NCBI GenBank assembly: GCA_015222405.1
Contig: JADFVG010000134.1
Span: forward strand, 1-22,822
Direction: 5' to 3'
Length of the DNA stretch: 22,822 nt
Origin: Chloroflexota bacterium
GTDB taxonomy: Bacteria; Chloroflexota; Dehalococcoidia; E44-bin15
The notes under the pieces: generated by a model
What the model was told of the DNA's origin: nothing
Database searches by the model: none
What the model saw: only the letters and a program-made list of their open reading frames with translations
Shown: in pieces, positions 1-6,897 of the stretch
Layout of the letters: each line of letters starts with the position of its first letter
Numbering within the stretch: the first letter of the stretch is position 1
Position numbers and translations under genes: made by a program

Positions 1-248
1 TCGCCCAGCACATCGAAAGGATTGCCCTCAATTATCTCCTGCCTATCACCTTGAAGAAGGGCGATCCTTTTACCACGGCTTTTTAGAACGAGAAAAGGGT
101 CGCTGCCGATGAAGGAGTAGCGCCCCAGCTTTTCCGGGTCCATGCCGCTATCGAGAAAGAAGCTGAAAGGGCGATCCTTAAACGCCTCAAAAGCCTGTGA
201 GGGGCTGAGAGGAGTGGCAACCTCCTCAATCACAATATCGCGCTTCAT
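1..248 (-). CDS. pabB: Aminodeoxychorismate/anthranilate synthase component I, N-terminal fragment
   Basis: Partial gene that runs off the left edge; the first 82 residues are present. The start ATG is at 248-246. The translation contains the block FLDSGMDPEKLGRYSFIGSD followed by PFLVLKSRG, which is typical of the N-terminal domain of chorismate-using PabB and TrpE enzymes, where the substrate-binding fold begins. The family converts chorismate plus ammonia (from a glutamine amidotransferase partner) to aminodeoxychorismate for folate, or to anthranilate for tryptophan. The catalytic C-terminal domain lies outside the window, so PabB and TrpE cannot be separated; the short start and wording favour PabB. 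A GGAGG lies about 15 bases upstream, inside the tail of the preceding reading frame, which stops only 4 bases before this ATG. That suggests translational coupling to a gene that is now broken. Confidence 0.8.
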   Translation of the reverse strand, partial: MKRDIVIEEVATPLSPSQAFEAFKDRPFSFFLDSGMDPEKLGRYSFIGSDPFLVLKSRGKRIALLQGDRQEIIEGNPFDVLG

Positions 249-252
249 GCTT

Positions 253-387
253 TCAGACGTTCTCCTCCACTATTCTCCGCTCCTCCTCTGTGAGGCCATA
301 GAGGCCATAGACCAGGTTATCAATCTGGCGATCGGTGCGCTCTGTCTTTGCAAGAGCCTCATCTCCCCACAAATTGTATACGCTTTG
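253..387 (-). pseudogene. C-terminal tail like type IIG restriction-modification proteins (remnant, or split end of herA)
   Basis: A 44-codon open stretch with no good start. It is closed by TGA at 255-253, four bases before pabB. It reads ...NLWGDEALAKTER and then TDRQIDNLVYGLYGLTEEE. The pattern 'TDRxID.LVY.LYGLTEEE' is, from memory, the characteristic last stretch of Eco57I-like type IIG restriction-modification enzymes and some other DNA methylases. Nothing else of such an enzyme is present, so it is either a leftover 3' end or the displaced C-terminus of the neighbouring herA gene. Removing the DNA between two CCCCACAA repeats (365-372 and 1043-1050) would join herA to this stretch in frame. 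It is probably not translated now, unless from TTG at 372. Confidence 0.5.
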
Positions 388-1050
388 TCACATTCTTAAT
401 CAATCAAAATAACTACAAGTAGCGTCAGCAGAAAAGTAATTAATGCCGCAATTATGGCAACCACTATTTGATCACGGTTTCTTTGCCAAAAACCAACCTC
501 TGTTCTTCTTTCCCTTAGCATAATAGTGGAATGCTTGTTAAGAGTGAACCTGTATGCCCATACCGCCCAAAGGATGTAGAATGCTAATAAACCCAGACCT
601 ACCCCTGACCACAACGCTGACTCGTCCATAATCGCGTTAGCAATCGACATGCCAAGCACTAGGCCAAGTGGCCACATGAAATAAGTAGAAGTGAGGATGC
701 TAGTCCAACGTCGCTTACACCTGTTAAGGATTTCTTCCACCTCCGATAAAATGCCACGATTATAAGTGGAATCCTCAGATACATAGAGCGATGCTGATTG
801 CGGCAGCAAGTCTATATGAATATAAGGATTATCACTTCTGATTATCAAGTGGTGTATCTCCTCTACCTCAACCTCTTTGAGAGCATCAACACTGGGCACG
901 CTATATTCTTCAGTCTCGATGACTATACTTTTCGCGTGCTGTTTAAGCACTTCATAGATCGATCGTAGGTCGTCTAGATATATTTTAAGATATGGTAATT
1001 CTTTTCTAATCGGTTTCTTTAATTTCTCCATTGTCCTCTTACCCCCACAA
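365..1050. repeat. 8-bp direct repeats flanking the three-TM gene (possible one-gene insertion)
   Basis: CCCCACAA occurs at 365-372 and again at 1043-1050. Read on the minus strand, TTGTGGGG is followed 4 bases later by GAGG at both sites (13 of 16 positions identical). The interval between repeat starts is 678 bp, a multiple of three, and it holds almost only the AT-rich membrane-protein gene. Collapse of the repeats would fuse herA in frame to the 253-387 tail. There are no transposase or terminal inverted repeats, so this is a hint of insertion and not a proven element. Confidence 0.35.
396..1031 (-). CDS. Three-TM membrane protein of unknown function
   Basis: A 211-residue protein that I do not recognise. 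Residues 1-105 are charged and soluble (a helical start rich in Lys and Glu, then beta-like stretches such as HHLIIRSDNPYIHIDLL). They are followed by TM helices at about 112-134 and 140-163, a short basic loop, and a C-terminal TM helix at about 189-210. The ATG at 1031 lies 7 bases after the herA stop, with a weak AGAGG close to the start, so it is co-transcribed with herA. Its base composition is clearly more AT-rich than herA, and it sits between 8-bp direct repeats, both suggesting later arrival. Position downstream of an ATPase-nuclease pair would fit a membrane effector or anchor, but that is guesswork. Confidence 0.7.
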   Translation of the reverse strand: MEKLKKPIRKELPYLKIYLDDLRSIYEVLKQHAKSIVIETEEYSVPSVDALKEVEVEEIHHLIIRSDNPYIHIDLLPQSASLYVSEDSTYNRGILSEVEEILNRCKRRWTSILTSTYFMWPLGLVLGMSIANAIMDESALWSGVGLGLLAFYILWAVWAYRFTLNKHSTIMLRERRTEVGFWQRNRDQIVVAIIAALITFLLTLLVVILID

Positions 1051-2688
1051 GTCCTCCAATTCTTTCTCCGCCTCTTTCTTTAGCTCTATTGCCTCGCGGA
1101 AGCCAAGCTCCTTGTAGGACTGGGGTGAGCCATACTCCCTGGTTCTCACCACCACCGGCATCGGGACGGCATGACCAAAGATCAGCGCCTGCTGCTTGGT
1201 CTCCAGCTTGGAAAGCACCGCCTTGAGCTCGCTCTTGCCCGAAACCCCGGTGAGCACGCTCTCAATGTCCCGCTCATTGTCGAGGAGACATGTTATCTTG
1301 GTTCCCATCTGGCTCATCACCTCCTCATCGATGCCGCTGGGGCGCTGGTCGATTACCACCAGGGTGACATTATACTTTCTCATCTCGCGGGCAATGGTGC
1401 CAAAGATGGTCTGGTTTGCAATACCTGGATTGAGGAACTTGTGCGCTTCTTCTATAGTGATGACCAGTGGTTTGGGTTTAGCAATCTCCTCGCCCATGGC
1501 TCTCTCCACCTTCTCCCGATACTGGGCGTGGATGCGCCGCGTCAAGAGGTTGGCCACTAAAACGTAGGCTGTAATATCATCGTAGCGTCCAAACTCCAAA
1601 ACGACATTTATCCCCCGGTCGAGATACTCCAGGATGCGCTGGATGGCGTTATCCCTGGCATGGGGGACGAGGAAGCGAAGCCTCCTCAGCGCCTCAAGGC
1701 GACGCCTGAGGGCAGCTATGGTGGCTTCATGTTCCCCCAGGGCCTTTGCCAGCTCGTTGAGCTCCTCCCTGCCCTCGAGGGCGAGAAAGCGCTCCAGCCA
1801 CTGGCGCTCGCCAAAGTGGCGGGCGAGACGATAGGTGGCTTGAGCCGAGGCCTCGGTAAGGTTCAGCGTCTCCCCCAGCATCTCGATGTCCTCAGGCTCG
1901 ATCTCATCGTAGCCGACCTCGACCACAAAGTCGGTTGACACCTTGCGCCTTCTGGCGCTCTCCTCGTCGAGGGCGAAAACAGCTACCTTGGAGGGGAAGA
2001 GCTGCTTTAAGCCCTTCACCTTGCGCCCCTCCTCGCTGGTGCCCTCCCAGCCATACTCGCTGTGCATATCGAAGACCAGGTTCGCTGCCACATTCTCCTG
2101 GACTATACCGATGAGAAGCAGCCTGGCGAGGAATGTCTTTCCGGTGCCGCTCTTGCCGAAGACGCCGTTGGAGCGTTTTACAAACTCAGTGGGATTGAGC
2201 CGCACCTTTATCTCCATATCCAGCGGGGTGCCAATCCAGAACTGTTTCTCCTCCACTTGACCAAAGACCCTTTCCACATCCTGCTCGCTGGCCTCTTTCA
2301 CCACGGAGAAGTGGGCGGGGACAGTCTTCACTGACTGCGGCCCCTCAAGCAGGCTTGAGACATCGCCGCCCAGGGTAAGCTGCGGCTGAACATGAACCCT
2401 GCCAAAGGTGCTGGTTCCAGCCACGACCTCGGCGATAAAGGGATCGGAGACCTCAGGGGGATTTGTCATCAGCCTCGAGTCAATGGCATCCAGGGCGATG
2501 TCGGTGATCATGCCCAAAAAGCGCCCCTTCTCGCCTTCGATGGTTACGTAGCGCCCGACGGCGATGTCCTCAACAGAGGTGGTGCTGTCCAGCTTAACCT
2601 CCACCCCCCTGCTCAGCGAGCCTGAGACCACAAGCCCGAGCCTTTTTTCGTTTTCGCCCCTTCTCTCATTATGTAAACTTTCGCTCAC
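1039..2688 (-). CDS. herA: HerA-type hexameric DNA-translocating ATPase (DUF87)
   Basis: 549 residues, of usual HerA size. Residues about 15-65 form a HAS-barrel-like beta region. The Walker A motif GKSGTGKT is at 178-185. Walker B with the paired glutamates (LVITIEEAHKF) is at about 408-418, followed by TLVVIDQRP at about 442-450, as in HerA/FtsK-like pumps. HerA forms hexamers that load NurA and drive resection of DNA ends; in bacteria the pair also turns up in phage defence. The start is GTG at 2688, overlapping the stop of the HAS-barrel gene (GTGA), so the two are translationally coupled. nurA lies upstream in the same strand block. The C-terminus (KELEDLWG) ends exactly at one of the 8-bp repeats described at 365-1050 and may have been shortened. 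Confidence 0.9.
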   Translation of the reverse strand: MSESLHNERRGENEKRLGLVVSGSLSRGVEVKLDSTTSVEDIAVGRYVTIEGEKGRFLGMITDIALDAIDSRLMTNPPEVSDPFIAEVVAGTSTFGRVHVQPQLTLGGDVSSLLEGPQSVKTVPAHFSVVKEASEQDVERVFGQVEEKQFWIGTPLDMEIKVRLNPTEFVKRSNGVFGKSGTGKTFLARLLLIGIVQENVAANLVFDMHSEYGWEGTSEEGRKVKGLKQLFPSKVAVFALDEESARRRKVSTDFVVEVGYDEIEPEDIEMLGETLNLTEASAQATYRLARHFGERQWLERFLALEGREELNELAKALGEHEATIAALRRRLEALRRLRFLVPHARDNAIQRILEYLDRGINVVLEFGRYDDITAYVLVANLLTRRIHAQYREKVERAMGEEIAKPKPLVITIEEAHKFLNPGIANQTIFGTIAREMRKYNVTLVVIDQRPSGIDEEVMSQMGTKITCLLDNERDIESVLTGVSGKSELKAVLSKLETKQQALIFGHAVPMPVVVRTREYGSPQSYKELGFREAIELKKEAEKELEDLWG

Positions 2689-3266
2689 CTTCTTATTCTC
2701 CTCAGGATGGTATTCAACCTGTTTGGCTCTGCCCCCAACAGCACCGCCAGCTCCTTGCCCGCAATCACCAGAAAACGGCGAGGGTCTGGCTGCGCCTGGG
2801 CGGCATGGCGCAGGGAGGCGGCGATTAGCTCATCGGCCTGCCCTTTGGCGGCGACCAGTATGCTCAGAAAATCGAAGGACTGGCTGAATTTTTCGACCTC
2901 TTCAGCGTCGCACACATAGACAAAGCTATGGATTCTTGCCGGCCTCGGTGGAAGGTAGTGATAAAGCTTTTGCCCTTCTTTATGCCCTACAATAAGGGCG
3001 GAAAAGTCGGTGCGCAGGAGCTTGGCCAGTTGCGGGCTGGAGCGGAAGACGTCCTCCTCCTCGGCCTCCTCCCTCCCCCGGGCGATGGGGTGACGGCCGG
3101 GCTCGATGCTTGTGGTGGCGGCGTCGCAAACCACGCCATATATCTCTATCTCCCCCTCCCTGGCCTTCACCAGGCTGCCGAAGGGGGGAGGCTGGTGCAG
3201 CTCATAGCACTGCGCCATAAACTCGCTGGTCGAGGCCTCGATAATTTCGCCTATTTTAGACAACAA
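2685..3266 (-). CDS. HAS-barrel protein linked to HerA
   Basis: 193 residues. The start GEIIEASTSEFMAQCYEL then PPPFGSLVKA and IYGVV is typical of the HAS barrel, the small beta-barrel named for HerA and ATP synthase. Here it forms a separate protein although HerA carries its own barrel-like N-terminus. The C-terminal part is helical and basic at the end (NTILRRIRR). The likely role is an accessory subunit that helps assemble HerA or dock NurA; this is inferred from domain and position. A strong AGGAGG lies just upstream; two in-frame TTG codons (3266 and 3263) can serve as start, and the second has the better spacing of 6 bases. It overlaps herA by 4 bases. GC content matches herA and nurA, so it belongs to the old core of the operon. 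Confidence 0.7.
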   Translation of the reverse strand: MLSKIGEIIEASTSEFMAQCYELHQPPPFGSLVKAREGEIEIYGVVCDAATTSIEPGRHPIARGREEAEEEDVFRSSPQLAKLLRTDFSALIVGHKEGQKLYHYLPPRPARIHSFVYVCDAEEVEKFSQSFDFLSILVAAKGQADELIAASLRHAAQAQPDPRRFLVIAGKELAVLLGAEPNRLNTILRRIRR

Positions 3267-3275
3267 ACCCCTCCT

Positions 3276-4097
3276 CTATTCTCTCATCAAATCCTTCACC
3301 TTCAGATGAGGTTCCTTATATCTTCTCCTTTTCTCGGTTCTGCCGATAAATGTACACTGAATGGCCTCTTTTGGGCAGAGGTTTATACACCTAAAACAAG
3401 ATTCACACCCCCTTCCCCACTCAGGCCTGCCATTTACCATTTCGATATTCCCTACAGGACAAATCTTGGCACAGATCCCGCAGGAGTCGCATCTATCATC
3501 GAGGCGGAAAAAGGAACTCACATATTTGCGCCCATATAAGAACAACGGATTAGTGGTAATCCCCATTAGCTTCGTTGGCCAATGGGTTTTTTCCATATAG
3601 AACTCCCCATCTATAATCTTCTCAATGAATTCACCGACCGCTTTCTCCCCGGCTTCAATCACTGGTGCTGCCATTTCCGGGGTGGAAGCGCCGACCAACG
3701 CAATAAAGTTATTAGGCATGGTCACCGCATGTCCGCCGACTACCTTATATCCCCTTCCCTCTAAAATGCTCTTTCCTTGCCCCAAGCATTTGCCCTGTGA
3801 AGGTGAAATCCCGTATCCTATATTTCCCATCGAGACTATAATAAAGGCCTCTTTTCCCGTTTCAAGAGGGAGAGCCGCCATAAATTTGGTCATAATATGG
3901 GGAATGCCCCGGAAATGGACGGGAAATATGAAACCGTAGCAAGAATAATCGTTGTGCCCTTCAGCCAACCCCTTCTCTTCAATATTTCTTATCTTCGCCT
4001 TAAACCCCACTTCTTCAAATCTTTTGGCGGCTACCTCTGTCAGCCTTCTTGAGTTCCCTGTCCCGCTGAAATAGTAGAGCAATATACTTTTGTCCAT
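3276..4097 (-). CDS. EFR1-family flavodoxin-ferredoxin fusion
   Basis: 273 residues from the ATG at 4097, chosen because AGGAGG sits 5 bases before it; a longer frame reaches 4172 but has no signal. The N-terminal flavodoxin half carries the FMN phosphate loop YYFSGTGNSRRL at about 8-19. The C-terminal ferredoxin half has two CxxCxxCxxxC clusters, C203/206/209/213 and C231/234/237/241, enough for two 4Fe-4S centres. This two-domain layout is the EFR1 family, small cytoplasmic electron carriers common in anaerobes, with no settled partner. It lies in the nurA-herA transcription block, 9 bases before the HAS-barrel gene, and is more AT-rich than its nurA/herA neighbours. A GGATTTGA repeat near its 3' end matches one at the nurA stop. 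A link to the Fe-S glycosylase homologue next door is possible but unproven. Confidence 0.88.
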   Translation of the reverse strand: MDKSILLYYFSGTGNSRRLTEVAAKRFEEVGFKAKIRNIEEKGLAEGHNDYSCYGFIFPVHFRGIPHIMTKFMAALPLETGKEAFIIVSMGNIGYGISPSQGKCLGQGKSILEGRGYKVVGGHAVTMPNNFIALVGASTPEMAAPVIEAGEKAVGEFIEKIIDGEFYMEKTHWPTKLMGITTNPLFLYGRKYVSSFFRLDDRCDSCGICAKICPVGNIEMVNGRPEWGRGCESCFRCINLCPKEAIQCTFIGRTEKRRRYKEPHLKVKDLMRE

Positions 4098-4168
4098 GCC
4101 ACCTCCTTGCCCTCCCTGGAGGGCGTGCTGCGCCTCCGCGCTTTGAGAAGCGGGGCGCAAACAAGCTC
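4098..4168 (-). other. GC-rich intergenic hairpins between UDG-like and EFR1 genes
   Basis: This 71-bp gap is much richer in GC than the genes on either side. It holds a perfect inverted repeat GCCCTC-CCTG-GAGGGC at 4109-4124, placed just before the EFR1 ribosome site. A second, weaker fold lies at about 4140-4153 (CGCTT, loop TGAG, AAGCG). No T-run follows, so these are not obvious terminators. They may be mRNA processing or stability hairpins, or a scrap of a repeat element. Confidence 0.35.
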
Positions 4169-4897
4169 TCATTCATCGTAGGTTATCCAATTAACGATCT
4201 TCCCGACAAAACCCTCTCTCTGCTGTCTCTCTGGATGAGATGTCCTAAGGAATCGTATAGCAACTCTATCGTTATGAAGAAACTCTCTATGCCACCAAGA
4301 AACTACCTTCTTGCCGTTGGGTATAGTGTGAGTGCGGGAAGCCTTATCCTGGTAGTAGTCGCCAAATCTGAACCGATCTATATAATCATCATAAAACCAG
4401 TGTGTATAAAAGATTATTCGTTTAGGTTTCAGAACTTCTATCTCACGCCACAAAACACCAAGCTTGTTCAGACAATTTTCCTTCATCTCTGTAGTGGCTG
4501 CGTCAGTAGTGTCTGAGTTGTTACACTTCACAATGTTAGTGAATGCAATATGTTCCCATCCCTCCTCAGATGTCCCGTAAATTCTCGATGCGATCTCTCT
4601 CGTGTAGCTCCAGTAAGGCCAACTTTTTTCAAAAAAGAGCTTTTCCCCACACTCGCGAGTATCAATGTATCCGTGCCCGGTTTCCATGCCTAGTTCGCCC
4701 CTTGCTGGTTTTCCGACAAAGATTATCTTGTTCTCATCATCCTCAAACTTGTTCCCAACATGCCAAATTGATGCTGGCTTATAAAGAGGTCTTCCCATAG
4801 CCTCATGTTTGGCTATACAGTCTTTGCAAATGGGATTTGTGCCAAGCCTTATACTCTCATACATTTGAAAAACTTGATCTTCAATTCCCTTAATCAT
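4169..4897 (-). CDS. Diverged family-4-like uracil-DNA glycosylase homologue (Fe-S type)
   Basis: 242 residues. The layout follows family-4 uracil-DNA glycosylases. CxxC is at C24/C27, then IIFVGKPARGELGMETG at the active-site motif position (family consensus VGEaPG). TNIVKC (C125) and C142 follow, then LKPKRIIFY, and finally RTSHPER where the family has HPS. C24, C27, C125 and C142 match the four 4Fe-4S ligands of these enzymes. Family-4 enzymes remove uracil from DNA. Here motif A lacks the usual EAP and the HPS serine is Glu, so activity or base preference may differ. The ATG at 4897 overlaps the stop of a short alternative frame (CTATGA) and has no strong ribosome site. It is AT-rich compared with nurA and herA. 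It could be a repair enzyme serving the HerA-NurA operon, or unrelated cargo. Confidence 0.6.
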   Translation of the reverse strand: MIKGIEDQVFQMYESIRLGTNPICKDCIAKHEAMGRPLYKPASIWHVGNKFEDDENKIIFVGKPARGELGMETGHGYIDTRECGEKLFFEKSWPYWSYTREIASRIYGTSEEGWEHIAFTNIVKCNNSDTTDAATTEMKENCLNKLGVLWREIEVLKPKRIIFYTHWFYDDYIDRFRFGDYYQDKASRTHTIPNGKKVVSWWHREFLHNDRVAIRFLRTSHPERQQREGFVGKIVNWITYDE

Positions 4898-4957
4898 AGC
4901 TCTTGCAACGCCTTTTCGAAGTCTTTTACCCGGGGCGGCTTCTTGCCTTCTCTCTGG

Positions 4958-5566
4958 CTATGATATATCCTTACACATCCTGAAAAACTCAAATTCCTCC
5001 CCATTGATTACGGTTCCCTTCGGCTCTCCTATGATATCGTATCCCATCCTTTTGTACAGCCTAATACCACCTTCATTATCTGTCTCAACATCTAGTGCGA
5101 TACTTTTTGCCCCCAGTTTTCTGCTTGCTTCTTCAGCATCCAATAAAAGGCTTGTACCCAGCCCGCTGCTCCTGAATTCTGGATAGACAGCTATATTGCT
5201 GATATAAAATGTGCCGTCCTCTATTTCGCATAAGACAGAGCCAGCCCATATCAAATGTGGAAGTTGAGCGGTGAATTCCTCTTTCATGTATCTGGCCAGC
5301 AACTCGGCCGTTTTAGGATCTTCCTTCTTTTTCGCTCTCCAATCATAGCCGAGATACATACCGGCGTTCCTACCGTCGACTTTCACGCAGCGCATATGTT
5401 CAAAGCTAAAAAGAGTGCGTTTATAGCGGAAGAGGCTTCTCATAAGCTTATCCACATTAGCTCCAAGGAGCGCAGGGAGGTAAGTCGGAGCAGACATAAT
5501 GAAGAGAACGGGAAAGTCCTCCCTGTCTTCCGGAGTTCGAGCTTGAACGATGATGTGGTTAGCCAT
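4958..5566 (-). CDS. GNAT-family N-acetyltransferase
   Basis: 202 residues. The acetyl-CoA binding part is clear: ISNIAVYPEFRSSGLG (pyrophosphate loop R132-G137), then SLLLDAEEASRKLGAKSI and the closing LYKRMGYDIIGEPKG. The N-terminal 100 residues are less conserved and would set the substrate, which cannot be predicted (protein N-termini, antibiotics and small amines are all possible in this family). A clean GGAGG lies 8 bases before the ATG at 5566. The start is 17 bases after the nurA stop, so it is co-transcribed with nurA. It is more AT-rich than nurA and is the first gene of the probable three-gene cargo block. Confidence 0.85.
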   Translation of the reverse strand: MANHIIVQARTPEDREDFPVLFIMSAPTYLPALLGANVDKLMRSLFRYKRTLFSFEHMRCVKVDGRNAGMYLGYDWRAKKKEDPKTAELLARYMKEEFTAQLPHLIWAGSVLCEIEDGTFYISNIAVYPEFRSSGLGTSLLLDAEEASRKLGAKSIALDVETDNEGGIRLYKRMGYDIIGEPKGTVINGEEFEFFRMCKDIS

Positions 5567-5583
5567 AATTTTCCCTCCTCAAG

Positions 5584-6795
5584 TCAAATCCACCTCAGCC
5601 TCTTGCTCATCCTTTTGCCTGAGCTTCTGACCTCCAGGCCATCCTCAAAGAGAGCAATCTCAACAAGCTCCCAGAAGCGCTCCCGGTCGGCATTGGTCAC
5701 CACTGCCTTCTCGTGGGCCTCCATCAGCGCCACCGGGTAGCCATGCCCGCGCCGACACTGGTCGAGGACCAGGGCATGAACCAGGTCTACCAGCTCCTCC
5801 CTCTCCGCCACCCAGCGCGGCATCTCAACCCTGGCCACCTCTTCTTCCAATTTCAGGTAGAAGAAATGAATCTCATGCTCCCGATAGTATTTCTTCATAA
5901 ATGGGGAACCGCTGATAAAGACCGGCGACCTCTCACCAAAGCCTAGAAGCATTCGAAAGAGGTCGCGGTCTTGAATGCCAGCGACAGCATCGCACTCCCT
6001 CCCTGCGGCGGGTCGCTTTCCTGAGCAGTGGCGGTCGCAGTCGGCGGGGTCATAGGGGCAAAGGGCAACTCTCAAAGCATTGACCACATCGGCGCTGCGG
6101 GGGAAGCTAATGTAACTGGCAAGGGCAAAATTTCTATCCTGGCTCAGCCCCTTCAGACTGTCGAGGACTTTTAGAAATCCTTGTTCCAGGAGCGCCTCGC
6201 GGACAAATTCGGGGAAGCGCTGCCCCGTCAGGCCCCACAGGATAAGCGAGCCATCGAGCAAAGCGAGGGCTGGTCTCTCCGGGGGAAGCTCGTTTGCCGT
6301 TCTTGCAACCGCGGCGCACTCCTCAACGCTTCGCTTGACACCAAGGAGCGCCCCTTCGATAAGCTCCACCCTGTTTCCGCCAACGGGGTCCAAGATGACC
6401 AGCTCGTCGCCGGAAAAGACAGCCGGCTCACTGAAAAGGGAGGCATCCGCCTTTTCTCCGTAATGGAGCACGGCGGTGCCAATATTGATCAGGTAGCATG
6501 GCACCGAGCTATGGCGGTCAACATCGATATGGGAGCCATCAGTGGCGAGAACGGTGAAATCCTGAGGGCGAGGGGGCGCTTCATACTGCTGGTCAAGCCC
6601 CTGAGTCAGCCCAGCGACAAGCCAGGTGGTCTTGCTGGCGGCAATCTTGCTCCTCAAAGATTGGATGTCGGCAGCTTGAGAGCGAAGAGTCCCCAGGGCA
6701 AGCTCAAGGTGCTGCTCCCTTTCCCTCTGGCCTGCCTTGAGCCTTGCCGCCAACCCCTTTATCTGGGATACAACCTGGGCCAGATCTAGGGGCAT
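5584..6795 (-). CDS. nurA: NurA-domain 5'-3' nuclease partner of HerA
   Basis: 403 residues from the ATG at 6795, preceded by GGAGG with 6-base spacing; a GTG at 6822 would add 9 residues but lies inside the promoter. The N-terminus is coiled and helical (about 1-55). The NurA core shows TDGSHIDVDRH with D86, LLDGSLILWGL with D181, and a late GYP..LMEAHEKAVV block with H361; the acidic residues bind the metal. NurA degrades DNA ends when pumped by HerA, making 3' overhangs for recombination. It heads the operon that holds herA 2.9 kb downstream. An unusual cluster of four cysteines (C246, C253, C257, C268) suggests a zinc or Fe-S site. Confidence 0.88.
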   Translation of the reverse strand: MPLDLAQVVSQIKGLAARLKAGQREREQHLELALGTLRSQAADIQSLRSKIAASKTTWLVAGLTQGLDQQYEAPPRPQDFTVLATDGSHIDVDRHSSVPCYLINIGTAVLHYGEKADASLFSEPAVFSGDELVILDPVGGNRVELIEGALLGVKRSVEECAAVARTANELPPERPALALLDGSLILWGLTGQRFPEFVREALLEQGFLKVLDSLKGLSQDRNFALASYISFPRSADVVNALRVALCPYDPADCDRHCSGKRPAAGRECDAVAGIQDRDLFRMLLGFGERSPVFISGSPFMKKYYREHEIHFFYLKLEEEVARVEMPRWVAEREELVDLVHALVLDQCRRGHGYPVALMEAHEKAVVTNADRERFWELVEIALFEDGLEVRSSGKRMSKRLRWI

Positions 6796-6812
6796 CTCCA
6801 TCCTCCGTGGGG

Positions 6813-6841
6813 AGTATAGCACAGCAATTTCCCCTGGGCAA
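6813..6841 (-). promoter_or_regulatory. Candidate sigma-70 promoter of nurA operon
   Basis: Read on the minus strand, TTGCCC (6841-6836), 17 bases, TATACT (6818-6813). The start of transcription would fall near 6806, right at the GGAGG of nurA, giving a leader of only about 10-12 bases. Confidence 0.5.
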
Positions 6842-6849
6842 TCGGTTCA

Positions 6850-6878
6850 TTGCTTGGCGGTGCTCGGTTTGGTATTAT
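6850..6878 (+). promoter_or_regulatory. Candidate promoter of deacetylase gene, divergent from nurA
   Basis: TTGCTT (6850-6855), 17 bases, TATTAT (6873-6878). The -10 is good and the -35 poor. The predicted start near 6885 again lies at the ribosome site (GGGAGGG, 6884-6890), so the leader is very short. Its -35 is only 8 bases from the -35 of the nurA promoter. Confidence 0.4.
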
Positions 6879-6897
6879 TACACGGGAGGGAGAAACC

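Larger units (their letters stand above)
3287..5591. repeat. 8-bp direct repeats bounding the GNAT/UDG/EFR1 block
   Basis: TCAAATCC occurs at 3287-3294 (end of the EFR1 gene) and at 5584-5591 (last codons of nurA). Minus-strand context at the nurA site is GGATTTGA then GAGGAGGG; at the other it is GGATTTGA followed a little later by GAGGAGGGG. Collapse of the repeats would leave nurA with its own stop and place GAGGAGGGG directly before the HAS-barrel start. The result would be a compact nurA-HAS-herA operon. No transposase or inverted ends are seen; chance similarity around ribosome sites remains possible. Confidence 0.35.

Noticed and set aside
142..399. 85-codon plus-strand frame at the left edge
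   Set aside because: Antisense to the pabB start and the restriction-like tail, both of which give meaningful protein sequence on the minus strand.
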